A stretch of DNA of 22,726 nucleotides from an uncultured Eubacteriales bacterium (GTDB lineage Bacteria; Bacillota_I; Bacilli_A; RF39; UBA660): assembly GCA_905211265.1 (NCBI GenBank), contig CAJMAC010000018.1, positions 1-22,726 on the forward strand. The letters run 5' to 3'. The notes beneath the pieces are model-generated. The model saw only the letters and a program-made list of their open reading frames with translations. It ran no database searches and was not told the DNA's origin. Positions 16,448 to 22,649 of this stretch are shown here, piece by piece. Every line of letters starts with the position of its first letter. The stretch's first letter is position 1. Both the position numbers and the translations under genes were made by a program.

Positions 16448-16930
16448 ATGAATAATAAAGGATTTACATTAATAGAAATGATTATGGTAATTGCTATACT
16501 TGCTATGCTTGCAGTTTTAACTACCCCAAATGTTATAAAAATGATTAATAAGAATAAAGCAGATAACTATAACTCTGTAATTGATTCTATTGTGTCATCA
16601 TGTGATTTATATGTTTCAGACAAAAGATATGAATTAAGATTTAATAATACATGTTCAGGCGATTATGAGGCTACTCCCAATGTATCTACTTCCATAACCC
16701 TAAAAGATTTAGTTAATTCTAAAGATATATCTACTCCAATTAGAAATGAATGTACTAATGAAGAACTAAATTATGATACCATAAAAATAACTATAACATT
16801 AGATTGCAAGACTAAGAATTTTAGTTATAAAATTGAAGATACCACAAATAAACATTTTATAAGAAAAAATGATGTAACTAGTAATGATGGTAAAATAATC
16901 GAAGGTAAATATTGTTCTGATTTATATTAA
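16448..16930 (+). CDS. Orphan type IV prepilin-like protein
   Basis: A 160-residue pseudopilin. The N-terminus NNKG/FTLIEMIMVIAILAMLAVLTTP is a classical class III signal: a short charged leader, prepilin peptidase cleavage after Gly5, Phe at +1 and Glu at +5 (Glu10), and a hydrophobic helix. The globular part holds five Cys (52, 69, 102, 120, 156), which could give two disulfides. AAAGGA lies shortly before ATG 16448, and the 11-base gap to the transpeptidase gene suggests cotranscription. No prepilin peptidase, assembly ATPase or platform protein is in the window, so it either uses machinery elsewhere or acts as an isolated membrane-anchored protein in the envelope cluster. Confidence 0.87.
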   Translation: MNNKGFTLIEMIMVIAILAMLAVLTTPNVIKMINKNKADNYNSVIDSIVSSCDLYVSDKRYELRFNNTCSGDYEATPNVSTSITLKDLVNSKDISTPIRNECTNEELNYDTIKITITLDCKTKNFSYKIEDTTNKHFIRKNDVTSNDGKIIEGKYCSDLY

Positions 16931-16969
16931 TATTCTTTCTACCATTCGTACCTTAAAAGTTACTCATTG

Positions 16970-16995
16970 TTTTTAATGCCTAAGGTCATTAAAAA
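16970..16995. other. Hairpin after the prepilin gene
   Basis: Stem TTTTTAATG / CATTAAAAA (16970-16978 with 16987-16995) with a small loop that can add one C-G pair. It lies directly before a second, terminator-type hairpin. Confidence 0.6.
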
Positions 16996-16996
16996 G

Positions 16997-17029
16997 AAGT
17001 TTTGAACCAATTTTGTTTCAAAACTTTTT
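16997..17029. terminator. Bidirectional terminator between convergent genes
   Basis: Stem AAGTTTTGAA / TTCAAAACTT (16997-17006 with 17017-17026), T-run on plus and A-run before it that serves as a T-run on minus (with 16991-16995). It ends the division cluster on plus and the membrane protein gene on minus. Confidence 0.8.
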
Positions 17030-18197
17030 ATACACCCTTATGTAAAATCTTCTTATTTAATTTATCTAATATTAAATACACTATAAATATAATAACACTA
17101 AGTATTACTCCCAAATATTTAAAATAATCAATATTATTTATAACAATATATCTACACAATATAAAACTTAATATAGTAAATATACTTCTTATGCCATAAA
17201 ATATTTTATTTATTAAGATATATTTATTTTTATCATTATTAGAGTAATAACTTAAAATACTTTCATATAATGGTTCACCTAAAGTAGATACAATACTACT
17301 TATTATATATGAAATAATTAAACCATTAATATTTTTCATACTACTACTTATAAATAAAGCAATTAAATCAATTAAAGCAACACAAGTAATAGATAATATT
17401 AATCTATTCTTTTTTTTAATCTTATCTATAAATTTATTAGTAATAATAAATAATAATATAAATTCTAACATAGTGTACATTGCATTTAAGTAACCAATTT
17501 TATTACTAATTAAAGGTGCTAATTCTTCGAATGAATAAGTACCAATATACCATATTGAAGCAAGTATACCAAATAATATAGTAAGTAATTTAATATTTCT
17601 TTTATCACTATTATTAATTATTTTATATTCTTTAATATCATTACTTATAATAATATTTTTAGTATACTTACTAGTAATTAATTCTAATAAAATAATTACT
17701 ATATAAAATAATACATAATATATATAATTAATATCAAATAAAGTTTGACTTAATATAAGTCCTATAGTACCACCAATTACTTGTGAACGTTCTTCCTCCA
17801 TAAATAAATATGATTCATAATCATAATTCGAAGTATTAAAATTTAATACAGAACTTCTTCGTATACCTGTAATAAAACCTAATAATAAACTTAATATATA
17901 AATTAAATATATATTAGATAAAGTAGTTATAATTATACTAATAATAGAAAAAGTTATTATATAAAATAAATGATATTTCTTAAAATTAACCCTAATAGAA
18001 AACTCTAATGATTTAGTAATAGTTCTAGATAATAATCTTGTTAACTCTAATACTAATGGTATAGATACTGCACACCAAGTAACAACATTATTATTTAATA
18101 ATACTAATACTATAATTCTAATAAAATAAAAATACATTATATTATCTATTATACAAGTATATCTAATTAGTTTTATATAATCTTTTAATTTATACAT
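17028..18197 (-). CDS. Multi-pass membrane protein, MFS transporter-like
   Basis: A 389-residue integral membrane protein with about 10-12 hydrophobic segments, such as YFIRIIVLVLL, LFYIITFSIISIIITTL and LILSITCVALIDLIALFI, separated by short basic loops; the layout of two halves joined by a longer cytoplasmic loop (about 185-205) is MFS-like. The sequence is too diverged to name a substrate. I take the start as ATG 18197 because GGAGGAA (18207-18201) lies 5 bases before it and overlaps the upstream in-frame ATG at 18209. The gene runs opposite to its neighbours and stands alone. No clear promoter was found. Confidence 0.72.
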   Translation of the reverse strand: MYKLKDYIKLIRYTCIIDNIMYFYFIRIIVLVLLNNNVVTWCAVSIPLVLELTRLLSRTITKSLEFSIRVNFKKYHLFYIITFSIISIIITTLSNIYLIYILSLLLGFITGIRRSSVLNFNTSNYDYESYLFMEEERSQVIGGTIGLILSQTLFDINYIYYVLFYIVIILLELITSKYTKNIIISNDIKEYKIINNSDKRNIKLLTILFGILASIWYIGTYSFEELAPLISNKIGYLNAMYTMLEFILLFIITNKFIDKIKKKNRLILSITCVALIDLIALFISSSMKNINGLIISYIISSIVSTLGEPLYESILSYYSNNDKNKYILINKIFYGIRSIFTILSFILCRYIVINNIDYFKYLGVILSVIIFIVYLILDKLNKKILHKGV

Positions 18198-18246
18198 AAC
18201 TTCCTCCATAAATATACTTTATTTTATGTATTTATTATTATTTTGC

Positions 18247-18275
18247 TTGTACTTTAATATTAAATATGATACTAT
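18247..18275 (+). promoter_or_regulatory. Possible promoter of the HAD-like gene
   Basis: TTGTAC (18247-18252), 17-base spacer, TACTAT (18270-18275). The spacing is ideal but the -10 is weak. Confidence 0.5.
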
Positions 18276-18291
18276 TTAATTAGGTGAAACA

Positions 18292-18807
18292 ATGAATATA
18301 ATATTTTTAGATATAGATGGTGTACTTAATACTAGTGATTCATTTAAAGAAGAATACTATAAATCAAAAGAACTTAATAGAATTAGAATTTATCCAATTG
18401 ATGAAGATAGATTATCATATTTAGTAGAAATAGTTAAATTAACTAATGCTAAAATAGTTTTAACTAGTTCAAATAGAGTTAATTTTATTAAAATTAATAA
18501 TAAATTAATACCCTTAAATAATACAGGAAAAGATATAATAAATATATTTAGTAAACATGATTTATCTATTTATGATATAACACCATATGATAATAATAGA
18601 GTAAGAGGTAATGAAATAAAAATGTGGTTAGAAAATAATAAAAATATAGATAATTATATATTAAAATTAAATAAATGTTATGATAAGATAATAAATAATT
18701 TAAATTTAAATAAAGATACTTATAATTATTTATTATTATGTAAGAAAGATATTATAAATAATATAGTATTTCATACTAAGAATAATACTTTGGATATGAT
18801 AGTTTAG
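18292..18807 (+). CDS. HAD-like protein (HAD domain of Swiss Army Knife type), possibly inactive
   Basis: A 171-residue protein beginning NIIFLDIDGVLNT, the HAD motif I with Asp7 as nucleophile and Asp9 as acid. Motif II is IVLTSSNR (Thr58), close to the IVLSSSWR of the HAD_SAK family, and VRGNEIKMWL (104-113) matches the family's RGxEIxxWL. The family then has a YVILDDDSD acidic motif for Mg2+; here the candidate positions read NYILKLNK (121-128) or NYLLLCKKD (145-153), without the Asp pair, although the C-terminal NNIVFHTKNNTLD still fits. It may therefore be a catalytically weak or dead member, or a different acidic residue may serve. AGGTGA precedes ATG 18292. Confidence 0.7.
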   Translation: MNIIFLDIDGVLNTSDSFKEEYYKSKELNRIRIYPIDEDRLSYLVEIVKLTNAKIVLTSSNRVNFIKINNKLIPLNNTGKDIINIFSKHDLSIYDITPYDNNRVRGNEIKMWLENNKNIDNYILKLNKCYDKIINNLNLNKDTYNYLLLCKKDIINNIVFHTKNNTLDMIV

Positions 18808-18851
18808 AATATATAAGTTATATATGTCAATATATTTTTAACAGAATAATC

Positions 18852-18885
18852 TATAGAACGAAAAAACGTAAAAATTCGTTCTATA
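18852..18885. repeat. 11-bp inverted repeat after the HAD-like gene
   Basis: Perfect arms TATAGAACGAA / TTCGTTCTATA (18852-18862 with 18875-18885) around a 12-base A-rich loop. No T-run follows, so it is not a typical terminator; it could be an RNA stem or a protein-binding site. Confidence 0.65.
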
Positions 18886-18908
18886 AATATTAATTATAAT
18901 AATAAAAA

Positions 18909-18932
18909 TCTATTTACAAAATAGAATTTTTT
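18909..18932 (+). terminator. Terminator hairpin upstream of thiI
   Basis: Stem TCTATTT / AAATAGA (18909-18915 with 18919-18925), then TTTTTT (18927-18932). It probably ends the HAD-like transcript. The -35 of the thiI promoter sits inside it. Confidence 0.65.
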
Positions 18933-18941
18933 CTTTATAAT
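18913..18941 (+). promoter_or_regulatory. thiI: Sigma-A promoter of thiI
   Basis: TTTACA (18913-18918), 17-base spacer, consensus TATAAT (18936-18941). Transcription would start near 18948, which excludes the in-frame TTG codons at 18947/18950 as ordinary starts. Confidence 0.78.
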
Positions 18942-18964
18942 TAATTTTGTTGGGAAGTGATATA

Positions 18965-20140
18965 ATGGATAAAATGATATTAATAAAATATGGAGAATTA
19001 ACTACTAAGAAAGCTAATCGTAATTTATTTATTAGTCATTTATATAAAGATATTAAAGATAAATTAAAAGATTATAGTATTAATATAATTAAAGATAATT
19101 CTAGAATGTATATTGAAACTAATGATGATATAGAAAGTATTACTAATATCTTAACTAAGGTATTTGGTATACATAGTATAGTAATAGCATATAAAGTAAA
19201 TACTAATACTGATATTATTAAAGAAAAAGTACTTGAAGTAGTAAAAAATATTAATTTTAAAACTTTTAAAGTAGATACTAAAAGAAGTTATAAGGAATTT
19301 CCTTATACTAGTATGGAATTTAATAATGTTATTGGAGGTTTAATTTTAAAAAATATTCCTAATATTAGTGTGGATGTACATAATCCAGAATATACTTTAA
19401 AATTAGAAATTAGAAATGATTATACTTATATTTATACTAAAGAAATTATGGGTGCAGGAGGATATCCAAATGGTGTAGCAGGTAAAGGATTACTAATGTT
19501 ATCTGGAGGAATAGATTCACCAGTATCAGGATATTTAGCAATGAAGCGTGGAATAAAATTAGAATGTATTTATTTTGAATCTCCACCACATACAAGTATT
19601 CAAGCAAAAAATAAAGTTAAATCATTAGTTAAAAAATTAACTAATTATCAATCCGAAATAAAATTATATGTAGTTAATTTTACTAAAATACAAGAAGAAA
19701 TATATAAGAATGCAGATCCAGAATATATGATAACAATTATGCGTAGAATGATGTATAGAATTAGTGAGAAAATAATTAAAAGAAATAATTTATATGTTTT
19801 AATTAATGGTGAGTCAGTAGGACAAGTAGCAAGTCAAACTTTAACTAGTATGAATGTAATTAATAATGTTACTAATATACCTGTACTTCGTCCAGTGTGT
19901 TGTATGGATAAATTAGAAATAATTGATATTGCTAAAAAAATAGATACATATGAAACTTCTATTTTACCATATGAAGATTGTTGTACTATATTTTTACCTA
20001 AACATCCTGTAATTAATCCAACATTAGATAAATGTTTATTATATGAAACTTTATTTGATTATGAAGAATTAATTAATGAAGCAGTAAATAATATAGAAAT
20101 AATAAAAATTAATAATAATGAAGATAAATTTAATTTATAG
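18965..20140 (+). CDS. thiI: tRNA 4-thiouridine synthetase / thiamine sulfur carrier enzyme ThiI
   Basis: Adenylates U8 of tRNA for 4-thiouridine formation and is tied to sulfur transfer for thiamine thiazole. 391 residues from ATG 18965 (MDKMILIKYGELTTKKANR), with GGGAAGTGAT before it. An N-terminal ferredoxin-like and THUMP region (to about 165) leads into the PP-loop ATPase SGGIDSPVSGYLAMKRG near 179-195. YFESPPHTS, MRRMMYRI, GESVGQVASQTLTSM, PVLRPVCCMDKLEII and LPYEDCCTIFLPKHP follow in family order. The C-terminal rhodanese domain of the E. coli enzyme is absent, as in most Bacillota. A cysteine desulfurase partner gene, often next door, is not here. Confidence 0.95.
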   Translation: MDKMILIKYGELTTKKANRNLFISHLYKDIKDKLKDYSINIIKDNSRMYIETNDDIESITNILTKVFGIHSIVIAYKVNTNTDIIKEKVLEVVKNINFKTFKVDTKRSYKEFPYTSMEFNNVIGGLILKNIPNISVDVHNPEYTLKLEIRNDYTYIYTKEIMGAGGYPNGVAGKGLLMLSGGIDSPVSGYLAMKRGIKLECIYFESPPHTSIQAKNKVKSLVKKLTNYQSEIKLYVVNFTKIQEEIYKNADPEYMITIMRRMMYRISEKIIKRNNLYVLINGESVGQVASQTLTSMNVINNVTNIPVLRPVCCMDKLEIIDIAKKIDTYETSILPYEDCCTIFLPKHPVINPTLDKCLLYETLFDYEELINEAVNNIEIIKINNNEDKFNL

Positions 20141-20214
20141 AAAAAATTACCAAAAGAAAAGAAGTATTAAATTTTAGTTTCTTCACAACCTATAAGTGTA
20201 GGAGGTGAGAAACA

Positions 20215-20418
20215 ATGAATAACAACAAATTAACAGTTCCAGGTTCTAAACAAGCTATCGACAGAATGAAATATGAAATAGCTAACGAATTTGGTGTTAA
20301 CCTTGGTCCAGATGCTACTTCAAGAGCTAATGGTTCAGTTGGTGGAGAAATCACTAAGAGATTAGTTAGATTAGCTCAAAACCAATTAAATGGTGGAAAC
20401 TATACACAATCTAAATAA
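20215..20418 (+). CDS. Alpha/beta-type small acid-soluble spore protein
   Basis: A 67-residue DNA-coating protein of the dormant spore, protecting DNA and feeding amino acids at germination. The family core is plain: YEIANEFGVNLGPDATSRANGSVGGEITKRLVRLAQNQL. The germination protease site is expected at Glu21-Ile22 in YE/IANEFGV. A very strong AGGAGGTGA (20200-20208) precedes ATG 20215. Codons such as AAC, ATC, GAC and GGT, rare elsewhere here, indicate selection for high expression. A forespore sigma-G promoter would be expected, but I could not place a convincing one in the 74-base gap after thiI. This gene is the best evidence that the organism makes endospores. Confidence 0.97.
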   Translation: MNNNKLTVPGSKQAIDRMKYEIANEFGVNLGPDATSRANGSVGGEITKRLVRLAQNQLNGGNYTQSK

Positions 20419-20424
20419 GGATTC

Positions 20425-20457
20425 AAGAACGATAGATAATCTATTGTTCTTTTCTTT
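20425..20457 (+). terminator. Intrinsic terminator of the spore protein gene
   Basis: 12-bp stem (20425-20436 with 20440-20451, one G-U) around a TAA loop, followed by TTCTTT. Confidence 0.9.
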
Positions 20458-20511
20458 ATGAATTTTTATCAAAGTATAGACATTTTAATAAAAATATGAT
20501 TTATTAATAAC

Positions 20512-20623
20512 ACATAAGAAATTATGTTATGCATTAAGCATTAAAAAGCGGTGAACCCAGTCATAAATCGGGACTTAAAAAAGTAAGGTTAGAGAGCATA
20601 CTCTAATCTTTTTATAAAATGCT
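20512..20623 (+). ncRNA. Candidate structured non-coding RNA
   Basis: A run of nested pairings in a gene-free stretch: ACATAA-GAAA-TTATGT (20512-20527, GNRA loop); a long-range stem AGCATT / AATGCT (20537-20542 with 20618-20623) closing a domain that holds CCC / GGG (20556-20558 with 20570-20572), ACTT-AAAA-AAGT (20573-20584) and a 10-bp terminator hairpin (20585-20594 with 20601-20610) with a T-run to 20613. AAAAAG (20543-20548) can also pair with CTTTTT (20608-20613), competing with the terminator stem. Local GC is higher than in nearby non-coding DNA. I do not recognise a known riboswitch, 6S, SRP, RNase P or tmRNA signature, and no firm promoter is seen. Confidence 0.4.
20585..20613 (+). 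terminator. Intrinsic terminator inside the candidate RNA
   Basis: Stem AAGGTTAGAG / CTCTAATCTT (one G-U pair), six-base loop, TTTTT tail. Confidence 0.75.
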
Positions 20624-20697
20624 GTATTAAAAGAACTTAGACCATTTATTGCTGTAAAATGTAAATATAATACTTTTTATTTTTTCTAAAAATGTGA

Positions 20698-20875
20698 TTA
20701 ATATATAAAAATATTGTTTCTGATATGTTAGTTAAATCTAGTTATGATTTATATTTTTATAAGAGATTTAAAAAATTTAATACCTATTGAGGTAAAGTCT
20801 AATGATAATTCTACAATATCATTAAATAAATTAATTGATAGTGATAAATATAAAGATATAAAAAGAAAGAAATAA
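20698..20875 (+). pseudogene. Decayed C-terminal fragment of an AAA/DUF4143-type ATPase
   Basis: Two frames together read as one family's C-terminus. Frame 1 (20698-) gives LIYKNIVSDMLVKSSYDLYFYK, like the ENIVADMLVxxGYxLYFY segment, and then runs into a stop. Frame 2 (to the TAA at 20873-20875) gives FIRDLKNLIPIEVKS and then SLNKLIDSDKYKDIK, like the xIDFxIRxxxxLIPIEVKS segment with its ExK nuclease-like motif. A frameshift plus an internal deletion joins them, and the ATPase part and the last ~40 residues are missing. Such ATPases are frequent and mobile in gut Bacillota, so this is probably a relic of an old insertion or a lost duplicate. A terminator directly follows the stop. Confidence 0.72.
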
Positions 20876-20900
20876 TTGAAGTGAAAACTTTAATTTTTTT
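20874..20900 (+). terminator. Intrinsic terminator after the ATPase remnant
   Basis: Stem AATTGAAGT / ACTTTAATT (20874-20882 with 20887-20895, one G-U) with a GAAA tetraloop and a T-run. Confidence 0.87.
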
Positions 20901-20901
20901 C

Positions 20902-20930
20902 TTTACTAAAATAATAAATTATTATATAAT
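20902..20930 (+). promoter_or_regulatory. Sigma-A promoter of the final surface-protein gene
   Basis: TTTACT (20902-20907), 17-base spacer, consensus TATAAT (20925-20930). The leader is only about 13 bases, with a weak AGAAAG ribosome-binding site. Confidence 0.75.
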
Positions 20931-20949
20931 TAATATAGATAGAAAGTAG

Positions 20950-22566
20950 ATGATATTTGTGGATAATATAAAAAACTTTTTAAGTAAAAATATTAAATTA
21001 ATAATAAGTTTATTAGTAATAATAGGAATAGGTATAATAGGTTATACCTTAGCAGCAGCAAAACTTACTAATGTAAGTATTGCTACAGGTAATTATCAAG
21101 TAGTTTATAGTGGGACTGCTACATTACCTAGTAGTAAATTAACTCCTATATTAGATGATGAATTAACTAATTCAAGTAATAGTACAAAAGTAATGAAAGC
21201 AACTTTTACAGTAAAAGGAGCACAAACTAATCCTACTAATGTACCGATAATATACGATGTTAGTTTAACTGATTTAAACTTAGCTAGTGAATTACATAGT
21301 GAATTATTAAAATGGAGATTATATAAAAATAATACACAAATATCTGAAGGTAGTTTTTCATATGATTTTGATTCACAAATAAATAATAGAATGGTATTAA
21401 CTAGTATTCAACAAGATTTACCTAGTTATTCTAGTACAGCAGACTCTTATACATTTTATATTTGGATAAGTGAACAATGTACTGGAGATATAACAAGTTG
21501 TGGAGAAGAAACAAATACAGCACCTTTAATGAATAAAACATTATCAGGTAATATAAAAATAGAATTATCTACTAAAAGTAAAAAGGCTTTAACTAGACCA
21601 CTTACTGCAAGTAAAACAATAATTAATTTAGCTTCTACTAATGCTTGTAATGCTGGAGGAACAGGAGTATGTGCCACAAATAGTTATACTGAAAATGGAA
21701 CAACTAAATATCATGATTATAGATTTAGAGGAGCAGATCCAAATAACTATGTGTTATTTAACAATGATTTATATAGAATAATCGGAGTATTTGATGAAAA
21801 TTCTCATGGAGTAAAAGATAAATATTTAGTTAAATTAATTATGGCAGATAAATTATATGCAGGCTCTTGGGGAGTATATAACACTACCAATACATCTGGA
21901 ACTTATTCAGGTTATAAGAATGATTGGACAGGAAATACTACAGGAGTAAAAGCAAGTGCTAATGTATTATTAAATGAATTCTTTTATAATAAAACTGATA
22001 CTTCTTCAACATATGGCTCTTGTAGTAGTTGGACATATTATAATAGTAGCAATAATTATAAAACATTTTCTTGCTCAGATATCATAGGACACGGAATAGA
22101 TAGTAATTTAAGAGATTATATTGAAGAAGTTACTTGGTATTTAAAAGGATATAAAAATAATAGTTATAGTAAACAAAATTTCTATTTATGTGAAAGAGGA
22201 TTAAGTACAGATACAACAAATTGTATGAGTGCCAACTCAGGAGCATATGATGCAAGTACAACAAGTAAAATAGGATTAATGTATGCTTCAGATTATTTAT
22301 ATGCAAGTAGTTATTTTGCAGATACAGCAACTACCACTGCAGCATCACAATATTGTGGAAATAAAAATTGGTTATATAAAGGATATGAATGGACAATAAC
22401 ACCAATAGCAGACAGCGCCGGTAGTGCCTTCTTTGTCAACAGCCGTGGTCATGTGATCTTCAACAATGCGAAAATCGGCTCTGGTGTCCGTCCAACCTTC
22501 TATCTAAAATCTACAATCGGTATATCAGGTGGTGCTGGAACAATTGATAATCCATATACTTTGTGA
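20950..22566 (+). CDS. N-terminally anchored surface protein with a compositionally foreign C-terminus (candidate DGR target)
   Basis: A 538-residue protein. One hydrophobic segment at about 14-37 (IKLIISLLVIIGIGIIGYTLAAA) serves as signal or anchor. A beta-rich TasA-like domain follows (about 38-215). The rest (about 245-538) has YVLFNNDLYRIIGVF, several Cys, GLMYASDYLYASSYF, WTITPIA and the ending VRPTFYLKSTIGISGGAGTIDNPYTL, a pattern seen in DUF6273-like surface proteins of uncultured Bacillota. Codons are AT-ending until residue 487, then the island D488 to about 524 switches to GC-rich wobble before reverting. Start ATG 20950 has a weak AGAAAG site; GTG 20959 is less likely. It ends in TGA. 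No LPXTG is seen. Target-cell, ligand or matrix binding is inferred only. Confidence 0.8.
   Translation: MIFVDNIKNFLSKNIKLIISLLVIIGIGIIGYTLAAAKLTNVSIATGNYQVVYSGTATLPSSKLTPILDDELTNSSNSTKVMKATFTVKGAQTNPTNVPIIYDVSLTDLNLASELHSELLKWRLYKNNTQISEGSFSYDFDSQINNRMVLTSIQQDLPSYSSTADSYTFYIWISEQCTGDITSCGEETNTAPLMNKTLSGNIKIELSTKSKKALTRPLTASKTIINLASTNACNAGGTGVCATNSYTENGTTKYHDYRFRGADPNNYVLFNNDLYRIIGVFDENSHGVKDKYLVKLIMADKLYAGSWGVYNTTNTSGTYSGYKNDWTGNTTGVKASANVLLNEFFYNKTDTSSTYGSCSSWTYYNSSNNYKTFSCSDIIGHGIDSNLRDYIEEVTWYLKGYKNNSYSKQNFYLCERGLSTDTTNCMSANSGAYDASTTSKIGLMYASDYLYASSYFADTATTTAASQYCGNKNWLYKGYEWTITPIADSAGSAFFVNSRGHVIFNNAKIGSGVRPTFYLKSTIGISGGAGTIDNPYTL
22411..22520 (+). other. GC-rich 3' coding island: candidate DGR variable region
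   Basis: Bases 22411-22500 contain 48 G/C of 90, far above the rest of the gene. Of the 30 codons, 18 end in C or G (GAC, AGC, GCC, TTC, GTC, AAC, ATC, GGC and others), while flanking codons end almost always in A or T. Both edges are abrupt. NNC codons at the very 3' end are what adenine mutagenesis of AAC codons in a template repeat would leave, and the GTCCGTCCAACC stretch near the end could act as the constant homing site. No template repeat is present in this window. Confidence 0.4.
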
Positions 22567-22604
22567 TAATCGAATATTAAAATGAAGTTTTTATGAAATA
22601 AAAA

Positions 22605-22637
22605 TGTCCCGGTGGAGGATTTAACCTCCGAGGGACA
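22605..22637. other. Strong GC-rich hairpin downstream of the surface-protein gene
   Basis: TGTCCC / GGGACA (22605-22610 with 22632-22637) around an internal loop and TGGAGG / CCTCCG (22613-22618 with 22625-22630, one T-G), loop ATTTAA. On plus it is followed by purines, so it is a poor terminator there; on minus it is followed by TTTTTATTT and would stop leftward transcription. It could also be the hairpin that DGRs carry after the variable region. Confidence 0.7.
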
Positions 22638-22641
22638 AAAG

Positions 22642-22648
22642 AAAGGAG
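22642..22648 (+). promoter_or_regulatory. Shine-Dalgarno-like AAAGGAG before the tandem repeats
   Basis: AAAGGAG lies 10 bases before an ATG (22659-22661) that is followed at once by TAA. No longer reading frame starts here within the window. Confidence 0.45.
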
Positions 22649-22649
22649 A

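Noticed and set aside
18852..18885. LexA (SOS) box
   Set aside because: GAAC and GTTC are present but 20 bases apart rather than the four of the Bacillus-type box.
20161..20197. Sigma-G promoter for the spore protein gene
   Set aside because: AAGTATT and CCTATAA-like boxes are present, but the spacing or the -10 match is wrong; not reported as a site.
20537..20623. Known RNA classes: c-di-GMP, THF and purine riboswitches, T-box, SRP RNA, 6S RNA
   Set aside because: Short matches such as GCGGTGAA or GGGAC occur, but the conserved core elements and their order are absent.
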